Source: Pseudomonadota bacterium (lineage in GTDB: Bacteria > Desulfobacterota > Desulfovibrionia > Desulfovibrionales > Desulfovibrionaceae). From it: a stretch of 40,796 nt of DNA. The notes beneath the pieces were generated by a model that searched no databases, had not been told where the DNA came from, and saw only the letters and a program-made list of their open reading frames with translations. The DNA lies in assembly GCA_023403845.1 (NCBI GenBank), contig JAEYDL010000028.1, positions 1 to 40,796 on the forward strand, read 5' to 3'. Shown in pieces: positions 18,344-27,022 of the stretch; the stretch's first letter is position 1; the number at the start of each line of letters is the position of its first letter. Position numbers and translations under genes: made by a program.

Positions 18344-18452
18344 GCTCAACCTCGTCAAAGGGACTATCCACCGGAATCAGCTACGACGGAAAACGCCGGT
18401 CCCGCCGTGTATGCACGCCGCCCCAGAGAAATTCCGAACGACGCGCCAGTCA

Positions 18453-19169
18453 TCAGCCGTTTTTGGTGCTCCCGTTCTCCGTCAGCTTGCGGAACCACAG
18501 CGGATTGTGATGTCGTACATGTTCCAGAGGCACAAAACCGGTGAACATGGACCGCAGGGCCGGAGCCTCGCCGGGTGCGAACGCGGCCATGTAGATGTGC
18601 ACGGGCAGAAAGATGGCCATCAGACCGGCACAGCAGAAATGCACGAGCAGGCAGATGCGCAGCAGTTCTTCCGTTCCCGGTCGACCGGAGACGAATACGA
18701 GAATCAATCCGGTCAGGGCAAGACCGAGGCTGCACAGAACGGCAATGACCGCCACCAGCTTCTGGCCCGCGTTGTAGAAACCCTGCGGAGGCAGTTCCGG
18801 GTCAAGCCCCAGACGGCGCATAAGCCTTTCTCCGAGAACCAGCCACATGCCCTTGCGCATGCACCAGATCATGTCGGAAACGGGGTGAAGATCGGTGATT
18901 TCCCGAAGAAAGGGCAAGGCCTCCGAACGGATTCTGAAAATCAGATAAACGGCGTACATGACGACCCACGCCATACCGATGACGACATGCAGCCGGAGCA
19001 GGCCGAGGGGACCGAACAGGCCGGTCCACAGCGAACTCCACCATTCACCCACGGGCTGCATGAGAGGGTTGGCCAGAAGGGCGAATCCCGAAAACAGCAG
19101 GAGCAGCCAGCAGACCGCATTGTACCAGTGCATGAAGATGGCGGAGGCCGAATGGCGTCTTACATTCAT
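18453..19169 (-). CDS. Cytochrome b membrane subunit of a molybdoenzyme
   Basis: A 238-aa protein with four main hydrophobic helices and histidines typical of FdnI/PhsC-like di-heme cytochrome b subunits: RRHSASAIFMHWYN, LRLHVVIGMAW, VHFCCAGLMAIFLPVHIYMA. It should anchor the molybdoenzyme complex and exchange electrons with quinones. Its ATG overlaps the stop of the ferredoxin-subunit gene by 4 bases (ATGA), strong evidence that the two form one complex. The last 40 residues (VPLEHVRHHNPLWF) are soluble. Confidence 0.85.
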   Translation of the reverse strand: MNVRRHSASAIFMHWYNAVCWLLLLFSGFALLANPLMQPVGEWWSSLWTGLFGPLGLLRLHVVIGMAWVVMYAVYLIFRIRSEALPFLREITDLHPVSDMIWCMRKGMWLVLGERLMRRLGLDPELPPQGFYNAGQKLVAVIAVLCSLGLALTGLILVFVSGRPGTEELLRICLLVHFCCAGLMAIFLPVHIYMAAFAPGEAPALRSMFTGFVPLEHVRHHNPLWFRKLTENGSTKNG

Positions 19170-19888
19170 GACCTGTCTCCTTTTTCAGCGGGCTTGCCGT
19201 CTTCCGAGGGCAGAAAAAGCTGTTTGACAAATACCCCGATCACGCCGAACAACGTCAGTCCGCCGAGAACCTTGACCACGGAGGAAAGCGGCCCGATGGC
19301 GGCCAGCGCCGGAGGCACGTCCTTTTTCTGCGGCCAGTCCGTGGGCGTCGTCCTGTTCAGATAGGTCAGGGTGGGCCGCGTATCACAATCGGGTGGCACG
19401 ACATACACGTGCTTGTTGTCCGCAAGCACGCGGGAAACGGGATCGTCCGGATTCTGCGCGTCACCGAAGGTACGGCAATGCACGGGACAGACCTGCACAC
19501 AGGCCGGGATCTGTCCCGGAGTGGCGCTGCGACAATAATCGCACTTGTCCGCCGTTCCGGTCAGGGGATTCTTGTAGCGGGCGTCATACGGACAGGCCTC
19601 AATGCAACCGCCGCATCCGATACAACGGTCCGGATCAATGATCACACTGCCATCTTCGGCCTTGTAGGTGGCATGGGTGGGACAGGCCTCCACGCACAGC
19701 GGGTTGTCGCAGTGCATGCATGCCCCCGGCTGGTAAGCCATGCCCAGCGGGGCCAGCCGGTCCGGAGTCTCCCGAACCCAGTTGCGGGAGTATTCGTAAG
19801 GAACGCCGTTCCGCTGCTGACAGGCAAGAATACAAGCCTTGCAGTCGATGCATCTGGTGGCGTCTATCACCATAATATAACGGGACAT
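19166..19888 (-). CDS. Four-cluster ferredoxin subunit of a molybdoenzyme (PhsB/NrfC-like)
   Basis: A 240-aa protein with the DmsB/PhsB pattern of four [4Fe-4S] clusters: CIDCKACILACQQRN, CMHCDNPLCVEACPTHA, CIGCGGCIEACPYDA, and CDYCRSATPGQIPACVQVCPVHC. A hydrophobic C-terminal stretch (LGGLTLFGVIGVFV) may be a membrane anchor, as in some FdnH-type subunits. It moves electrons between the Mo subunit and cytochrome b. It starts at 19888, about 65 bases after the Mo-subunit stop. Confidence 0.92.
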   Translation of the reverse strand: MSRYIMVIDATRCIDCKACILACQQRNGVPYEYSRNWVRETPDRLAPLGMAYQPGACMHCDNPLCVEACPTHATYKAEDGSVIIDPDRCIGCGGCIEACPYDARYKNPLTGTADKCDYCRSATPGQIPACVQVCPVHCRTFGDAQNPDDPVSRVLADNKHVYVVPPDCDTRPTLTYLNRTTPTDWPQKKDVPPALAAIGPLSSVVKVLGGLTLFGVIGVFVKQLFLPSEDGKPAEKGDRS

Positions 19889-19952
19889 GCGGATTCTCCA
19901 CGGTAGCTCGGCGCACTCACGCCGGATTCATGTCCATTCCCTGCGATACTTT

Positions 19953-22121
19953 TCAGACCAGCTTGCGCAACCGGCACCCGACGCCGTTATGCTGACAGGA
20001 AATACGGTCCCAGTAATTGGGAAGAATGCTGCTGATATGCTCGCTGCGGTTTTCGGCCAGCGGCGTGGTCGCGTTCAGATTCGACGGCGTGAAAATGGTT
20101 CCGGGCAGCACATTCTCCGTGATGTCCACCCAGCCCTCGATTCCGCCGGCGATCGTTTCGAGCATCACTCTGTCTCCCTGCTCCAGCCGCAACGCCTTCG
20201 CCGTTTCGGGATGCACCCAGATGAAGCGACCATTGGAAAACTGAGCCACGGCTCTGGAAAAATTGGTCAGCGTCTGCTGCCAGTGCCACAGCTGCTTGCC
20301 CTGTGTGAGCACCAGCGGGAATTCGTCGGCATGATCCCCGCCCAGCGGGCTGCCCTTGGGGAACGTCCACTTGGAAGGCTGTCCGAACAGGGGATGCACG
20401 ACCTTCATTCTGCCCGAAGGCGTCAGCAGCTTTCCTTCCGTAAAGACGCTGCCGGAGCGTTCCTTCTCCTCCAGCGAATAGAGCGGCCAGACCAGTCCGT
20501 CCGGCGACTCACGCAGCCGTTCGATCGTCATGCCCTTCCAGGATGGAATCAGAGCCGAAAAACGCCGGTACAGATCCTCCGGATCCCGGAAATCAGGATA
20601 GCGTTCCGGGTCGAGCCTGCGCCCCACATCCCTGTAGAACTGCCATGAAGGCACACAGGAACCGGGCGCATCCACCATCTTTTCCCGCCAGACCACCTGC
20701 TGTTCATTGCCGTATCCCGACCCCTGACTTTCCGGACCGAAGGTGGCGGGCACAAACAGGTCGGCGGCCTCCGTCTCCTCGGTAAGGAAAAATCCGCAAT
20801 GCACCACGAAAGGCACCTTGTCGATGGCCTTGCGCACGCCCTTGCTGTCGGGATACCGGCGGTAACTCGAATTCAGGAACAGAATGTCCAGCCGGCCCTT
20901 TTCCATCGTGTTGCGCAGACGACGGAAATTCATCTTGGGCGTTCTGGTTTCCCCGAAGTAGTGATCAACAAACTCCTCATCCCCGGCAGGCTTGCCGCTC
21001 TGGAAGGTCAGCATGCCCTTTCCTTCCCCGATGAGATTATCGCGCAGCGCCTGCATGAGAATGATGGACCGCACACAATTGATCCCGTTTGTATAGCGGC
21101 ACAGCGAACCGCCAAGCCAGACGATGGTACGCGGGCTTCCCGCCAGCAGTGCATAAAATTTCGCAATCTCTTCCGGAGACAGTCCCGTCGCCTCCGCGAC
21201 CCGTTCCACGGTGAAGCTTTCCACATCGGGGGCCAGTGCGTCGAAGTCCTCGATCTGAAACCGTGCCCGCTCCTCGTCGTACTCTCCGTTCTCCAGAATA
21301 TACCGCAGGGCCCCGGCGGCCAGAGCGCCGTCCGTTCCCGGCAGAGGACGAAGCTGCATGTCTGCAAGCAGGCTGGTCCGGGTCCTGCGCGGATCAAGAT
21401 ACACGATCTTCACGCCCTTCTCGCGGGCCTTCTCCAGCCAACGGCTGTACGGTGGATACAGCTCGCAGACATTCGCTCCCCACAAAACCAGCGTCCGCGT
21501 TTTGGGCAGCTCGTCCACCTTGGTGGAACCGCAGTTCACGCCGATCATGTCTCCCAGCATGTTGGACGCGCTGGACACGCACGACTCGCCCGGAGGCATG
21601 GCATGTACGCTTCCCGCAATCCGCAACGTCATAAGCGCGGCGATCTCGCTTTCGCGACAGTCCCAGAGGGGCATGGTCATGCCCACACGGTTGGCGGCGG
21701 CCTTGCCGTGCTTCTTGATGACTGCGGCCATTCGTTCCGCCACCATGTCCACAGCCTGAGCGTAGGAGATGCGCTCCCACCCGCCGTCGGATGTGCGCCG
21801 CATGGGTTCGGTGATGCGATACGGACTTCCCATCAGTTCCACGATGGACATGCCCTTGGGACACATGGCACCGCCGGTCCAGTGATTGTCCTTTTCGCCG
21901 GTCACGCTGAGAACCTTGCCTCCGCGCACCCGCGCCCGGTAGGTACAACGGACCTGACAAAACGGACAGTATCCCTTGACCTCGTTCACGGGACCCGCGT
22001 CCCCGGTTCCGGAAAATCCCATCCCCTGCGCAAGAGGAGCCCCTGCGCTGATCGCGGCGCCTCCGGCCAGCAGGGCCGCGCTCAATTTCAGGAAATTGCG
22101 TCTGGAATAACTGTCAGGCAT
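19953..22121 (-). CDS. Tat-exported molybdopterin oxidoreductase catalytic subunit
   Basis: A 722-aa member of the DMSO reductase superfamily. A twin-arginine signal (SRRNFLKLSAALLAGGAA) is followed by a [4Fe-4S] site (C52, C55, C59, C87: CPFCQVRC ... AMCPKG). PPGESCVSS probably supplies the Cys ligand to Mo; SSILPNYWDRISCQHNG ends the C-terminal cofactor domain. With the FeS and cytochrome b genes it makes a periplasm-facing three-subunit complex like thiosulfate/polysulfide reductase or formate dehydrogenase. A rhodanese precedes it and a TlpA-like protein ends the operon, which favours a sulfur substrate, but the sequence does not decide. It is shorter than FdnG or TtrA. Confidence 0.9.
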   Translation of the reverse strand: MPDSYSRRNFLKLSAALLAGGAAISAGAPLAQGMGFSGTGDAGPVNEVKGYCPFCQVRCTYRARVRGGKVLSVTGEKDNHWTGGAMCPKGMSIVELMGSPYRITEPMRRTSDGGWERISYAQAVDMVAERMAAVIKKHGKAAANRVGMTMPLWDCRESEIAALMTLRIAGSVHAMPPGESCVSSASNMLGDMIGVNCGSTKVDELPKTRTLVLWGANVCELYPPYSRWLEKAREKGVKIVYLDPRRTRTSLLADMQLRPLPGTDGALAAGALRYILENGEYDEERARFQIEDFDALAPDVESFTVERVAEATGLSPEEIAKFYALLAGSPRTIVWLGGSLCRYTNGINCVRSIILMQALRDNLIGEGKGMLTFQSGKPAGDEEFVDHYFGETRTPKMNFRRLRNTMEKGRLDILFLNSSYRRYPDSKGVRKAIDKVPFVVHCGFFLTEETEAADLFVPATFGPESQGSGYGNEQQVVWREKMVDAPGSCVPSWQFYRDVGRRLDPERYPDFRDPEDLYRRFSALIPSWKGMTIERLRESPDGLVWPLYSLEEKERSGSVFTEGKLLTPSGRMKVVHPLFGQPSKWTFPKGSPLGGDHADEFPLVLTQGKQLWHWQQTLTNFSRAVAQFSNGRFIWVHPETAKALRLEQGDRVMLETIAGGIEGWVDITENVLPGTIFTPSNLNATTPLAENRSEHISSILPNYWDRISCQHNGVGCRLRKLV

Positions 22122-22157
22122 GAGCTGCCCCTCTCGGATAGAAATGAATGGTCCTCA

Positions 22158-22559
22158 TCAGTCCGCAAAGCGCCATGAGCCGTCGGTTCCGTAGCGGGGC
22201 TTTCCCGTCAGAAACCAGATTTCCTGCTGGGGCCTTGCGGCATGCAGCAGGTTCCAGGCCCTTTCCGCCCTCTTGCCCGAACGGCAGAGAACAAGAATGC
22301 GCCCACCCGGCACATCTTCCATTCTGCGCTCCAGATCGGCCACCGGTATATGCAGCGCGCCGGGCATATGACCGGCGGCGAACTCGCCGTCCGTACGCAC
22401 ATCCAGCACGGTGGGACGCACGACTCGTATCAATTCCGAAGCCGTGGCGGCATCCACGGCCCCTGCAGCGGGCATGTCGAACGCCGCAGCCGGAACGGCA
22501 AGAACAAAAACAACGCACAAGGCGAGCATCACGGACCGAAAGGCATACGGCGCAAACAT
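22158..22559 (-). CDS. Exported single-domain rhodanese
   Basis: A 133-aa protein with a signal peptide (residues about 1-26, ending AVPAAA) and one rhodanese domain. The active-site loop is CRSGKRA with C92, preceded by VLDVRTDGEFAAGHMPGALHIP. The start at 22559 follows AAAGGAGTTTTTC; upstream in-frame codons lack a signal and are not coding-like. It is the first gene of the molybdoenzyme operon and ends 36 bases before it. It may carry sulfane sulfur to or from the Mo enzyme in the periplasm. Confidence 0.9.
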   Translation of the reverse strand: MFAPYAFRSVMLALCVVFVLAVPAAAFDMPAAGAVDAATASELIRVVRPTVLDVRTDGEFAAGHMPGALHIPVADLERRMEDVPGGRILVLCRSGKRAERAWNLLHAARPQQEIWFLTGKPRYGTDGSWRFAD

Positions 22560-22716
22560 GAAAAACTCCTTTGCCGGCAGGATGACGGAAACGACCGCGC
22601 CTCTGCCCCTTTTCAAAAGGAGGCGTGCTCCGGAAGGCTCCCCCTCCGCAACACGCCCGCCAAGAAAAAAAATCCCGGTCATGGTCGCAGGGCGAAACGC
22701 GCCCCGCACGGGGATG

Positions 22717-23031
22717 CTAGCAGTTGCAATCGCTGGCAATGCCCTGAATGGTCGTGTTCCAGCGCAGCTTTTCCATCTGGTCGGCGGGAATTTCCAGTTC
22801 TTCAAGGTCTTCATATCCCTGGAAGGAGCCGAGCTGATCGCGCAGCTCCACGATTTTCTTGGCGGTCTCGAGCGGGATGGCTCCGGTGCCGGCCAGTTCT
22901 TCGGCGGTGGCGCTGTTCAGTTCAAAACGCTGGGCCACTTCCTGCCGGTTCGGATCGGCGCTGAACGCGCTCGTGGCGCAGAAAGAAACGGCGAACAGGG
23001 CTACGAAGACAAGAGAAAGAATCTTTTTCAT
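22717..23031 (-). CDS. Small exported helix-hairpin-helix protein (ComEA-like)
   Basis: A 104-aa protein with a signal peptide (MKKILSLVFVALFAVSFCATSAFSA). A single helix-hairpin-helix region follows (FELNSATAEELAGTG, IPLETAKKIVELRDQLGSF, YEDLEELE). The C terminus is DCNC, a possible metal or redox pair. HhH domains bind DNA in ComEA, but short periplasmic HhH proteins beside respiratory genes are common and uncharacterised. The promoter region carries the TGTAA half-site array also found before the selenoprotein and the response-regulator gene, so it may belong to one regulon with them. Confidence 0.8.
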   Translation of the reverse strand: MKKILSLVFVALFAVSFCATSAFSADPNRQEVAQRFELNSATAEELAGTGAIPLETAKKIVELRDQLGSFQGYEDLEELEIPADQMEKLRWNTTIQGIASDCNC

Positions 23032-23095
23032 GGTGGTGCTCCGAAAAATTAATGGGTTCTGCAACTCATTCGTTATGGGCGACAATAACCGATGA

Positions 23096-23133
23096 CTGTA
23101 AAGTGCGTATGCAATTTTTGTAAAAAATTGTGA
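23096..23133 (+). promoter_or_regulatory. TGTAA half-site array B (HhH promoter)
   Basis: CTGTAA (23096), TTGTAA (23118) and TTGTGA (23128): spacings of 22 and 10 bp. It lies 65-102 bp upstream of the HhH start. The layout nearly repeats arrays at 26582 and 26846. Confidence 0.55.
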
Positions 23134-23183
23134 AGAATCCTTTGACCTGCCTCGTGAGCGGGACACGCAGACAGGGTCATTTC

Positions 23184-24398
23184 CTATTTCCAGTTCACAG
23201 GCAGCCGTATTTCCTGGCTGACGATACTCCCGGAAGCCCAGCAGGGCAGAATCATGCTCTTCTCTCCGGTTCCCCCCGCCACGATGATGGGCATGGAGTC
23301 CCAGAACGGCTTGTTTACCAGCACATTGGGGTCCGTAATGGCGAAAACTTCCTCGGGCACGCCCTTTCTGGCCTCTCTGGCTCCATGGTATTGCCGGTTC
23401 CACTCACCGAAGGGAATGCGTGCGCGTTCCCGGAGATACTGACGGATGCCGTCCCGTGTCCAGCCCTCGCGCGCCAGCATCTGCGCCGTATCCTGCGCGA
23501 CGAGCACGATGATGTTCCGGCGATAGGGTCTGTCGTGTCCACGCAGCCACGCGGCGATGAGATCCAGAAATTCCGGTCGCGTGTAGCCGATTCCCATGAT
23601 GCCGGAATAGCCCTCCACCGCCGCGACGGTCACTACGTTGCGCTCAGGCAGAAAACCATATTCCGTATGAAAGGAAGGCCACGGGCTGGCCGCGGCGTTC
23701 TCGGCCAGAAACATGACGAATTCGCCCGGCTGGCCGAGTGTGGACATGTCCGTGATTCCGGGACGGCTTCCGCCCACATTGTTGATGATGAGATGCAGCG
23801 CCCGGCTGATGCTGGCGTTGGCCCGATTGCCGCGCCCGAAGGTGTTGGTCCCGGCGTTGATGCCGAGCCGATCCACAATGGGACCGCTTGCAATGACGAG
23901 CACGGAGTCCGGATTTGTGGTGGTGGACATGCCTCGCAGATCGAATTCCGGCTGGCTCACCGCCTCCACGGCCGCCACGAGCAGAGGCATATGCCGTGGT
24001 TCACACCCGGCCATGACAGCATTGACGGCAATCTTTTCCACCGTGGCTACGCCATCCATGGGCGCAAGCGTGGCGATGGGGAAATCGCCGGGCAGATCAT
24101 AGCCCGCGAGCATGGCTTCCACCCTCTCGGGCGTCGGCGGTACGAGCGGAAGTCCGTCGCCCCAGCCGCGGTAAAGGAACAGGGCGTTGAAGGCCTCCAG
24201 CCCGTCACCCTCGACTTCGAGCGTTTCGGTAAACTCGCGCGGAAAGCCGGTCTCGACGCCGGTCGTAGTCTCAAGAACCGTATCCACATAGACACCGTCT
24301 TCGCTCTGTCCGGCGGGATTGCAGACCGTAAGAGTCTCCGCCCGCGCCGGGGCCAGAAACAAAAATCCCGCCAAGAATACGGGAAGGACGATTCGCAT
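23184..24398 (-). CDS. Exported protein paralogous to the C-terminal part of the UGSC selenoprotein
   Basis: A 404-aa protein with a signal peptide (MRIVLPVFLAGFLFLAPARA). From about residue 60 it parallels the C-terminal 400 residues of the neighbouring selenoprotein: GWGDGLPLVPPTPERVEAML versus KWSLSLPIVPPTVDRVQAML, AVMAGCEPRHMPLLVAAVEA versus GVMAGAQPEHMPLLLAMVEA, and the shared GMSTTT/GTSTTT and SGPIV segments. It lacks the N-terminal UGSC redox domain. ATG at 24398 follows AAGGAGGCTTTC. No enzyme activity is known to me for this domain. The pairing suggests a redox half and a partner half that meet in the periplasm. Confidence 0.8.
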   Translation of the reverse strand: MRIVLPVFLAGFLFLAPARAETLTVCNPAGQSEDGVYVDTVLETTTGVETGFPREFTETLEVEGDGLEAFNALFLYRGWGDGLPLVPPTPERVEAMLAGYDLPGDFPIATLAPMDGVATVEKIAVNAVMAGCEPRHMPLLVAAVEAVSQPEFDLRGMSTTTNPDSVLVIASGPIVDRLGINAGTNTFGRGNRANASISRALHLIINNVGGSRPGITDMSTLGQPGEFVMFLAENAAASPWPSFHTEYGFLPERNVVTVAAVEGYSGIMGIGYTRPEFLDLIAAWLRGHDRPYRRNIIVLVAQDTAQMLAREGWTRDGIRQYLRERARIPFGEWNRQYHGAREARKGVPEEVFAITDPNVLVNKPFWDSMPIIVAGGTGEKSMILPCWASGSIVSQEIRLPVNWK

Positions 24399-24650
24399 GA
24401 AAGCCTCCTTTTTTACCACCCGGCGCTCGTAACGGATGCACAATGGAATCGCTCCGCCCGGGCCCTTGCGCATTCCCCCGAAACGTTGCCGCACACGCCA
24501 TCCAAACGTTTCGAACCTATAAGAACGACGGGCTTCCGACAGCATAGGAAAAAATACGGAAAACCAGCAAGCCCCGGCGGGCTTCCTCCCGAGAAGACAT
24601 GCCGGGGCAGCGACTCGACGGAACCTCCCGGCGATGTGGTCGCGCGTGCG

Positions 24651-24681
24651 AAAAGGGGACTCCCCTGGACAGAGAGTCCCC
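24651..24681 (-). terminator. Rho-independent terminator after the selenoprotein gene
   Basis: On the minus strand: GGGGACTC, an 11-base loop, GAGTCCCC, TTTT. It begins 14 bases past the selenoprotein stop, so the paralog downstream probably has its own promoter. Confidence 0.85.
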
Positions 24682-24694
24682 AACGGTTACAGGA

Positions 24695-26482
24695 TTATTC
24701 TGCGATCTTCGCGGAAACGGGCTTCCATACGTTCACAAACGGTACCCAGATCTGGGACTGCTTGCCCGGCCCTCCGGAAACGATCAGCTTGATGGATTCC
24801 GGCTGCGTGAAGCGGGGAATCAGCGTATTGGCGTCGTAGGGACCGAAGGCCTTGGGAGGCATGCAGGTAGCCTTTGTATAAAGTTTGTAGGGAAGAACAG
24901 TATTCTTCACCAGATAGTCCTTGATGGCGTCCTTGGACTTCATGTCGCGGAACATGGTGCTCGCGTGCTCCGGAGACAGGATAAGCACCGCATAAGTCAC
25001 AGAATTGTTCCACTGACTGATGGGACGATTATAGGGACTCTTGGGATCAGGTACATTCACTGTCAGGCAACTGGCAATGCCGGATGCCGTCCCCGCAATG
25101 CCGGCGCTGAAAGTGTTCAGCAGGTCTTCACTGGCCACGCTGTCGTGGTCGATGTTGGCATTGGGCGGATAGGACGTGGAGATGGTGACGATGCTGTCGT
25201 TACGGGAAAATCCCTGTTCTTCTGCAAACGACTGCTTCCAAGGCGTACTTTCAAAATTTTCGCAAATCACGTTGGCGACTAAATCGAAAGAAGTGCCGTG
25301 CGTGCTCTTGTCCATGTTCGGAGGTACGGACCCACCTACCACATCACCGACAAGATTGACGAAATAACCGAGTGCATTGGTAACCGAATTCCCGCCTCCG
25401 GCGGTGCCGGTGCCGTCATTGAGCTTCAGCTTTTCAACAATGGGGCCGCTGATGATCACCAGCGGACACGTGGCCGCCGTGGTGGTGGAAGTGCCGCGCC
25501 ACGCCGCTTCAGGGGCCTTCATGGCCTCGACCATGGCAAGCAGCAGAGGCATGTGTTCGGGCTGGGCTCCGGCCATGACGCCGAGCGTAGCCACCAGTTC
25601 GACGGTCAGCATGCCCTGACGGGGCGGAACGACCCACACCACTTCGGCGGGATCACGCTTGGTGCCCTTGAGCATGGCCTGCACCCTGTCCACAGTAGGC
25701 GGAACGATGGGCAGAGAGAGCGACCACTTGCGCTTGGCAAACAGCTTGTTCACATCGGCATAGGTGCCGGTGAACTTGAAGGTCTTGGCGGGGTAAGGCT
25801 TTTCCTGGGCTGTTTCCTTTTCCCTGGTCGGCTTCCACTGGGTCGCGGCCTTGACGATATCCTCGAAGGCGGCGTCCACCTTGGCTTCCACTTCAGCCTT
25901 GGGAAGCATGCCGATAGGATGGGGAACGACGACGAAACACATGTCCGTCAGCCCCTGACTTTTCTGGGTGCCGCGGGCAAGGGTCAAAAACTGGTCGGTT
26001 GCGATGGTTACCGTGGGGATGCCCATTTTCTCAAGATTGCACTGGTCAACTACCAGCCATGAGGTGCAGCTGCCTCAGTCGCACTGGGAGGCGATGACCA
26101 GATCCGGCTTCACCGAGGCCACAGCCTTGGCGACGCGTTCGGATTCGGAGGCCGAACCGGAGATGCCGATCAGGCTCTTGTCCGTTTCATAGGTCTTGAT
26201 GATCTTGGCGGTGGGGTATTTCTTGGCCAGCAGACCGGCAAGGTGATCAAGCACCACGTCGCCGTTATGCTTTCCATTCCAGCGCAGGGCAATCGTCTTG
26301 CCCTCAAGCGAAGCGATCCGCTTGGCCGGTTCAATGGAGGCTTTTTCAATGATACCTGCCGGATTGACCAGTTCCCACTCCTGCGGTTTCTCCGCAGCCT
26401 GCGCCGTGGTTGCCGTCGCCGCCGGCGCCACGAGGCATGCGGCCACGGCGGACAGGACGATTCCTCTGAATGTCCTTTGCAT
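24695..26482 (-). CDS. Exported UGSC-family selenoprotein (UGA-encoded Sec at codon 136)
   Basis: One gene of 596 codons including a TGA at 26077-26075. Residues 1-30 form a signal peptide (RTFRGIVLSAVAACLVAPA). Before the TGA the frame reads LVIASQCD and after it GSCTSWLVVDQ, giving CDUGSC, the hallmark of the UGSC (seleno)protein family, so the TGA should be read as selenocysteine (U136), with C134 and C139 nearby as redox partners. A hairpin starts 18 bases past the TGA. The remaining 400 residues are shared with the protein at 23184-24398. ATG at 26482 has AAAAGGAGCAGGTCT upstream. Standard gene callers would split this into a 135-aa fragment and a 443-aa protein starting at 26026. Family function is unknown; a periplasmic thiol/selenol redox role is inferred. 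Confidence 0.9.
26042..26056 (-). promoter_or_regulatory. bSECIS-like hairpin for the selenocysteine UGA
   Basis: Reading on the coding strand: CTGGT, loop AGTTG, ACCAG. The loop opens 23 bases after the TGA with G in its second position, within the known bacterial SECIS window (about 16-37 nt, G in the first two loop bases). Confidence 0.75.
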
Positions 26483-26581
26483 AGACCTGCTCCTTTTCTG
26501 ATATTCTCCGCCCGACGGGGTTGCCGGGCCGGGTTCCTTGCACCAGTTATAGTGAAACGCCGTTATTTTCGTTTGCAGTTT

Positions 26582-26620
26582 TTGTAACGTTTGCTTACAG
26601 ACATTGTAAAAATTTTGTAA
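26582..26620 (+). promoter_or_regulatory. TGTAA half-site array A (selenoprotein promoter)
   Basis: Three exact TTGTAA copies at 26582, 26604 and 26615 (spacing 22 and 11 bp, so one face of the helix). They begin 31 bp upstream of a TATAAC -10 candidate for the selenoprotein. Direct repeats at 11-bp steps are typical of OmpR/PhoB-family regulators, and one is encoded next door. Confidence 0.65.
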
Positions 26621-26845
26621 ATCCATGTCGCCCCGAGGATGCCGCAGCAAGATTCCATGTGCATTCCTCCCCTCTTTCGCTTCCACAGGCTGCCCCCGGT
26701 TTCCTCCAGCATAAATTTTCACGCCATGATCTGAAGGGACTCTTCTGTTCTCTCCCGCCCTGCAGAAAATCCGGAAAGGGCGGCAAAGAAAAAAATCCGA
26801 CCTGAATACAGGATATCATGAATTTGTTAATCGGACATGTTGCCG

Positions 26846-26884
26846 ATGTAAATTTTTTATTTGGAAAATGTAAGTTTTTGGTAA
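26846..26884 (+). promoter_or_regulatory. TGTAA half-site array C (response-regulator promoter)
   Basis: ATGTAA (26846), ATGTAA (26868) and TGGTAA (26879): spacing 22 and 11 bp, with a weaker TTGTTA 22 bp earlier at 26824. It lies 140-180 bp before the response-regulator start, suggesting autoregulation. Confidence 0.6.
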
Positions 26885-27022
26885 AGAAGACCGGGCTGGC
26901 CCAAAGAGGTCATCAGGTGCATCGTCAAGCGCTTGCCGACGCCGGGCATGACAAGAGCCGCCAAAAGGTCTATGCTTTCGTCAGTCTTCCACCGCGCCAG
27001 CCTTCCAAAGGAGAGTCCCGTC

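Larger units (their letters stand above)
26483..27022. other. Divergent regulatory region between selenoprotein and response-regulator genes
   Basis: 540 bp without a credible gene. It holds a -10-like TATAAC on the minus strand (26551-26546) about 65 bp before the selenoprotein ATG, and half-site arrays A and C listed separately. A GC inverted repeat (CCGCCC at 26756 / GGGCGG at 26778) also lies here. Confidence 0.55.

Noticed and set aside
18219..19364. 381-codon plus-strand frame across the cytochrome b and TlpA genes
   Set aside because: Overlaps two convincing minus-strand genes and contains no motif.
24695..26026. Separate 443-aa protein starting at ATG 26026
   Set aside because: It is the downstream part of the selenoprotein; the upstream frame is continuous through a TGA in a CDUGSC motif with a SECIS-like hairpin, and ATG 26026 lacks a ribosome site and signal peptide.
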